DNA of 64,000 bases from Dactylorhiza incarnata (Eukaryota; Streptophyta; Magnoliopsida; Asparagales; Orchidaceae), in assembly GCA_033032865.1 (NCBI GenBank), contig JAWHQI010000730.1, positions 1 through 64,000 of the forward strand, written 5' to 3'. The notes beneath the pieces were generated by a model, which was not told the origin of the DNA, did not search any database, and was given only the letters and a program-made list of their open reading frames with translations. The translations under genes and the position numbers were made by a program. Below are positions 59,785-64,000 of this stretch, in pieces; the first letter of the stretch is position 1, and every line of letters starts with the position of its first letter.

Positions 59785-62700
59785 ATGTCAGACCGTCAGT
59801 TCCCCCTTAGAGACCGCTCCGATCACAGCAAGGACTCTTTGTGGGAAGCCCTGGAGCAATCAAGGAGAGAAGCCGAGCGGGCTCAGAGGGCCACTGATCA
59901 GCGACTTGAAGCGATCAGTCAGACTTTAGCAATGCTAACCGAGCGGCTAGTTCCACAGCAAGCCGCGGCTAATCAGGCGATGACCCCGGTACCTCCTCCA
60001 CCTCCTCCTTACCCGCTACCACAGGCCGCTAACTTCCAACCCCAGCAAGAAGGCTTTGCGGCTAGGCAAAACTTCTATCAGGAAGCCGCGCATAGCATGC
60101 CGGCTCGGGTCCTCGACTTCCAGGCGGCGGCTTCTCATGCTGCCCACGTTTCCTACCCGCAAGAAGGGGGGGCTTGTCATTCCTACCCGCCAGAAGCCGC
60201 GGCCCGATCCTCTTACCAAGCGGCTTGCACGCGACTAGCCGCCTGCGACTTATTATCCTGCTCCTCTATATGAAGATATGGAGGAAACTTCTCCCTTTGT
60301 GGACAAAGTCCGAGGGGAACCAGCCCCTAATAATTTCAGAGAGCCTCGCCTGCCAGCTTTCAATGGGGAGACTGATCCCACGGTTCACTTACAAGCCTTC
60401 GAGTCAGCCATCGCTCTTAGAACCTTAACTGATGCCACTAAGTGCAAGCTTCTTGTAACCTCCTTTGAAGGACAAGCAAGGGAGTGGTTTTACGGGTTGC
60501 ACCCCAGGTCAATCCGTTGTTTCGCTGAGCTACGAAGGGAATTTCTGTTGAGATTCTCTACCTCAAAGAAGAGAAAAAGTGGCCCGGCGGCCCTTTTTGA
60601 TATAAAACAGCGGGAAGACGAGACGTGTGCTCGTTTTGTAGACCGCTTCCAAAAGGAGATAATGGAAGCCCAAAATGTGGATCCAGAGTTATATAGGGTT
60701 GCCCTCATCCATGGCTTAAGAGAGGGCCCCCTAAAATTTGAAGCAAATATAAGGGAGCCTAGGACTTATCAGGAAATGATAAATTTGGCAAATATGTTTA
60801 TCAGAGGAGAGAAGAGTAATCCGGGCTACGTCGCAAAGCTGGTAAGCGACAAGGAGCAGTCAAATCCGTCCTTCCATCATCCGCCCCACTTTGAACCCCG
60901 TTCCCAAAGGGGGAGAAACTACAAAAATAAGCAACCATTCATGGGTCATCAACGTTTTCAAGATCAGAAACCACCATTGGCCATCGCTCCCGCTCCATCC
61001 GCTCCTCTTCCGCAAATTATGCCGGTATATTTACAGCAATATACCGCGCAGCCACCTTCAGTCCTTCCATCCACTCAATATGATGATTCGCAAGAGTCAT
61101 TCACTCCCTTAAACATCACCATGGACGAAGTGGTCCAGATTCTGCAAAAGAGGTCAGATTTCAAAAGGCCTGCTCCTCTGAAGTCAGATTTCCGCAGTCG
61201 AAATCCGAACCTTTATTGTGAATATCCCAAAGAAGGTGGGCATCTGACCGAAGACTGTCGGGCCCTTCGTTTGCTTATAGAGAGACTCCTTGGAGAAGGA
61301 AAGCTCCGGGGTCTAGTTCGGAAAGATACAATTGCTGAGCCAATTGCCGAGAAGAGAAAGGAGAAAGAAACAGTAGAAGTAACTTGGGAATGCGCCAACG
61401 TCGAAGACGCCGGCTGCTATGGTGACATCCATCCTTCTACCGAATGCGTCGAAGTCAATGATGTGGGCCCCTTAGGGGACATCTATTGTATTCATGGAGG
61501 AGCTGGAGCGTAATCATCTCGCAAATCCAGCATCGCGAGAGTTTTAAAGCCGGAAGTAGCAGCCACCACAAGTTCTCCTCCCGAAAGCACTATTGTCACC
61601 TTTGGTCAGGATAACCTTCCCCCCAATGCCAATCCTTTTGACGATGCGGTGGTCATCAAGGCCGTCATCGAAAACTATACAGTCCACAAGATTCTGATTG
61701 ATACCGGCAGCTCCGTCAATCTCCTTTTCCGCCCGACTTTTGAGGCACTTAAAACCGGAAAGCCTTTGCTTTCCACCGACGGGCCCCTCTACGGTTTTTC
61801 TGGGGAGAAGAAGGAAGTACAGGGTTCAGTAAAGCTCCTGGTCTCTCTTGGAGGAGTAATAAAGTTAATCAATTTCGTGGTAGTGGATGCCCCGAGCAAC
61901 TACTGTGCCATCTTTGGGAGGCCGATTCTCAATGCATATAGGGCAGTGGTGTCTACCTTTCACCTTGCCCACAAGTTCGCTGTCGAAGGAAAGCAGTATC
62001 GGGTCAGAACCAACCCAAAGGTGGCTCGAGAGTGCTACGTCCGAACTGTCAACATGATCACTGACGTTCCACTTCCCAAGGTCGTGGCTGAGGTTTTGGA
62101 GATTGCTGAGTCTTCGGGGGCTACTGGGGAAGGAAAAGATCAAGAAGGGGCTCACTTGGAACCTGCCCAAGCGACCCAAGAAGTTCCTATTGCTGAAGGG
62201 GCAGAAAAGAAGTTGGTCATCAACGCTGAGTTGCCAGAGGAGGAGAAAGTGGAGCTAATCTCCTGCCTGTTGGAGAATCTGGATATCTTCGCTTGGTCAG
62301 CGGAGGATATGCCAGGAGTGGATCCAGACGTGGCTTGTCATCATCTAAACGTATCTCCTGAGTTTAAGCCCGTCCAGCAAAAGAAGAGAGAAGTGGCAAC
62401 CAAGCTGGCGTTGCCCATCAGAGAAGAGGTTTCCAAGCTCCTGAAAGCGGGTTTTATTTCTGAAATTCAATATCCCACGTGGATGTCGAATGTTGTAATG
62501 GTTAAGAAACCCGGTGGGAAGTGGCGCATGTGCGTGGACTTCACTAAACTTAATAAAGCGTGCCCTAAAGATTGTTACCCTTTGCCTCGGATAGATGTCT
62601 TAGTTGATTCCGCGGTTGGGTATAGCTTTATGAGTTTTCTCGATGCTTTCTCAGGGTATCATCAAATTAAAATGCACAAACCTGACATCCCGCATACTTC

Positions 62701-64000
62701 ATTTATCACGAACGATGGGTGTTACTGCTATCTCGTAATGCCCTTCGGTCTTAAAAATGCGGGCGCAACATAACAAAGAATAATGGATACCGTCTTTAAG
62801 CATCAAAAAGGCAGGAATCTTGAAGTTTACGTTGATGACCTCCTTCTAAAAAGTAAAACATTCTCGTTGCACTTGAAAGACCTCGTAGAGACGTTCGCTA
62901 CTCTACGGAGGTTCAAGTTAAAACTAAACCCGTTGAAATGTGTGTTTGGGGCAAACAAGGGGAAGTTTCTTGGGCATCTCTTAACTCTTAATGGTCTTGC
63001 ACGAAATCCAGACAAGGTGAAGGCCATCCTTGATATGGCCCCTCCTCGAAATACTAAAGAAGTTCAGCAGCTTGGGGGAAGATTGGTAGGATTGAGCAGG
63101 TTTATCTCCAAATCCGGAGATAAAAGTGCCCCGTTCTTTAAAATATTGCGGGGGGGGTCAAGGTTTGAATTTAGCGAGGAGTGTAACATGGCTTTTGAGC
63201 AGCTGAAAGAACAGTTAACCTCGACTCCACTATTCCAAAGCCCCCATGAGGGAGAAATGTTATTCTTATATCTGGGAGTCGGCCCGGATGCGGTGAGTTC
63301 TGTCCTCGTTCGGGAGGAGAAGAAGAGGCAGTTTCCAATATACTATGTCAGCCATATTCTAAAAGATGCAGAAACCAGATATTCGATCTTGGAGAAACTG
63401 GCCTTGGCCTTGGTTATGTCTGCGCGAAGGCTTCGCCCTTATTTTCAGGCTCATTCCATCCAAGTTATTACAGATCATCCTTTGAAAAATATTCTTGAAA
63501 AGCTAGATCATTCATGGAGGTTAGCAAAATGGGCTATTGAACTAAGCGAATTTGAGATATCATACATCCCTCGAACAGCGATCATGGCACAAATCCTGCC
63601 AGACTTCTTGGTGGATACAACAGAACCTAGTTACGAACAGGTAGTGCAATCTCCTTTGGCTTGGATCATTTATGTGGATGGGGCTTCTGGCGGAAACTCC
63701 GTGGGAGCCGGGGTAGTTCTAATCAGTCCAAATGGCATCAGGCTGGAGCAAGCTATCAAATTCCTCTTTTCAGTTACAAATAATCAGGCAGAATATGAAG
63801 CACTTTTGGCTGGGCTGAGGCTTGCGAAAGAGCTAGGCATAGAACATGTACATGTTAGAACTGATTCATTGGTGATGGCCTCTCAGGTCTTAGGAAATTA
63901 TGAGACAAGGGAGCCAATTCTGAGGAAATACCTGCTGTCAGCCAAAAGAGAAATTGGAAGATTCAAGTCATTCATCATCGAGCACATTCCAAGGAAAGAA
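59785..64000 (+). pseudogene. gag-pol of element Q, disabled, runs off the window
   Basis: The ATG at 59785 starts gag (MSDRQFPLRDRSD). A one-base frameshift lies between about 60230 and 60262, after which the frame of the MEETSPF segment (60278) is used. Gag contains AREWFYGLHPRSIRCFAELR; its zinc knuckle reads CEYPKEGGHLTEDC, with Pro in place of the first His seen in N. TAA at 61511-61513 (GAA in N) interrupts the gag-protease linker. Protease follows in the same frame with the DTG site (Asp 61700). A second TAA at 62771-62773 (TAT in M) interrupts reverse transcriptase. The frame then stays open through YVDD (62828-62839), the degenerate gypsy RNase H, and the second RNase H (Asp 63677) to the window edge. 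It belongs to the same family as M and N but is more diverged. Confidence 0.88.

Noticed and set aside
1..64000. tRNA, rRNA or ordinary host genes
   Set aside because: None could be recognised on either strand; all coding signal is explained by retrotransposons.

Overview
This window is nuclear DNA of a flowering plant. It contains no bacterial or organellar signature and no recognisable host gene. Everything I can support is repetitive: (1) a tandem satellite with a basic monomer of about 180 bp, organised into a very regular eight-monomer higher-order repeat (HOR) of about 1.5 kb, and (2) Ty3/gypsy LTR retrotransposons of the Tat type. The Tat assignment rests on a gag-pol read in one frame, a degenerate gypsy RNase H followed by a second 'archaeal-like' RNase H, an integrase without a chromodomain, a repeat-rich spacer between pol and the 3' LTR, and extra genes antisense to gag-pol. 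The combination suggests centromeric or pericentromeric heterochromatin. I cannot name the species.

Layout. 1-971 is satellite. 972-25848 is a three-level nest. An old element O (sense strand minus; 972-6341 and 25064-25848) was split by element N (minus sense, 6342-25063), which has 99.9 % similar LTRs and a 5-bp target duplication CTTTC. N in turn carries part of element M (plus sense, 11443-22258), whose 3' LTR abuts N's protease-coding region exactly at the LTR terminus. A deletion with short microhomology at 11436-11443 removed the 5' half of M and the adjoining part of N. 25849-58447 is satellite, interrupted by a GC-rich LTR with a 30-bp minisatellite in U3 (29050-30578) and by a solo LTR with target duplication CTTAG (31625-32390). 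From 58448 to the end there is the 3' tail of one related element, one LTR (58823-59735), and then gag-pol of an element with several disabling mutations that runs off the window.

How the parts fit together. In sense orientation the family reads LTR, gag-PR-RT-RNH-aRNH-INT, repeat-rich spacer, gene B (antisense), gene A (antisense), polypurine tract, LTR. The antisense genes each have their own TATA box. Gene A has one spliceosomal intron and gene B has two. The introns persist because the packaged genomic RNA is the opposite strand. Spliced exon lengths of B agree in three copies (715 and 512 nt), while intron 2 varies in length. M keeps intact-looking open frames for both (598 and 573 aa). 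Gene B carries a region resembling the plant 'putative gypsy-type transposon' (Transposase_28) family; gene A is a coiled-coil protein I do not recognise.

The most interesting non-gene signals are a dispersed palindrome of the form RCCGnnCGGY, found all through the LTRs, spacer, introns, promoters and minisatellite but not noticed in the RT-integrase region; an array of hairpins in the spacer; and a pair of hairpins in the R-U5 part of every LTR whose stems change in a compensatory way. One model is a sequence-specific regulatory or anti-silencing system encoded by the antisense genes. That is inference.
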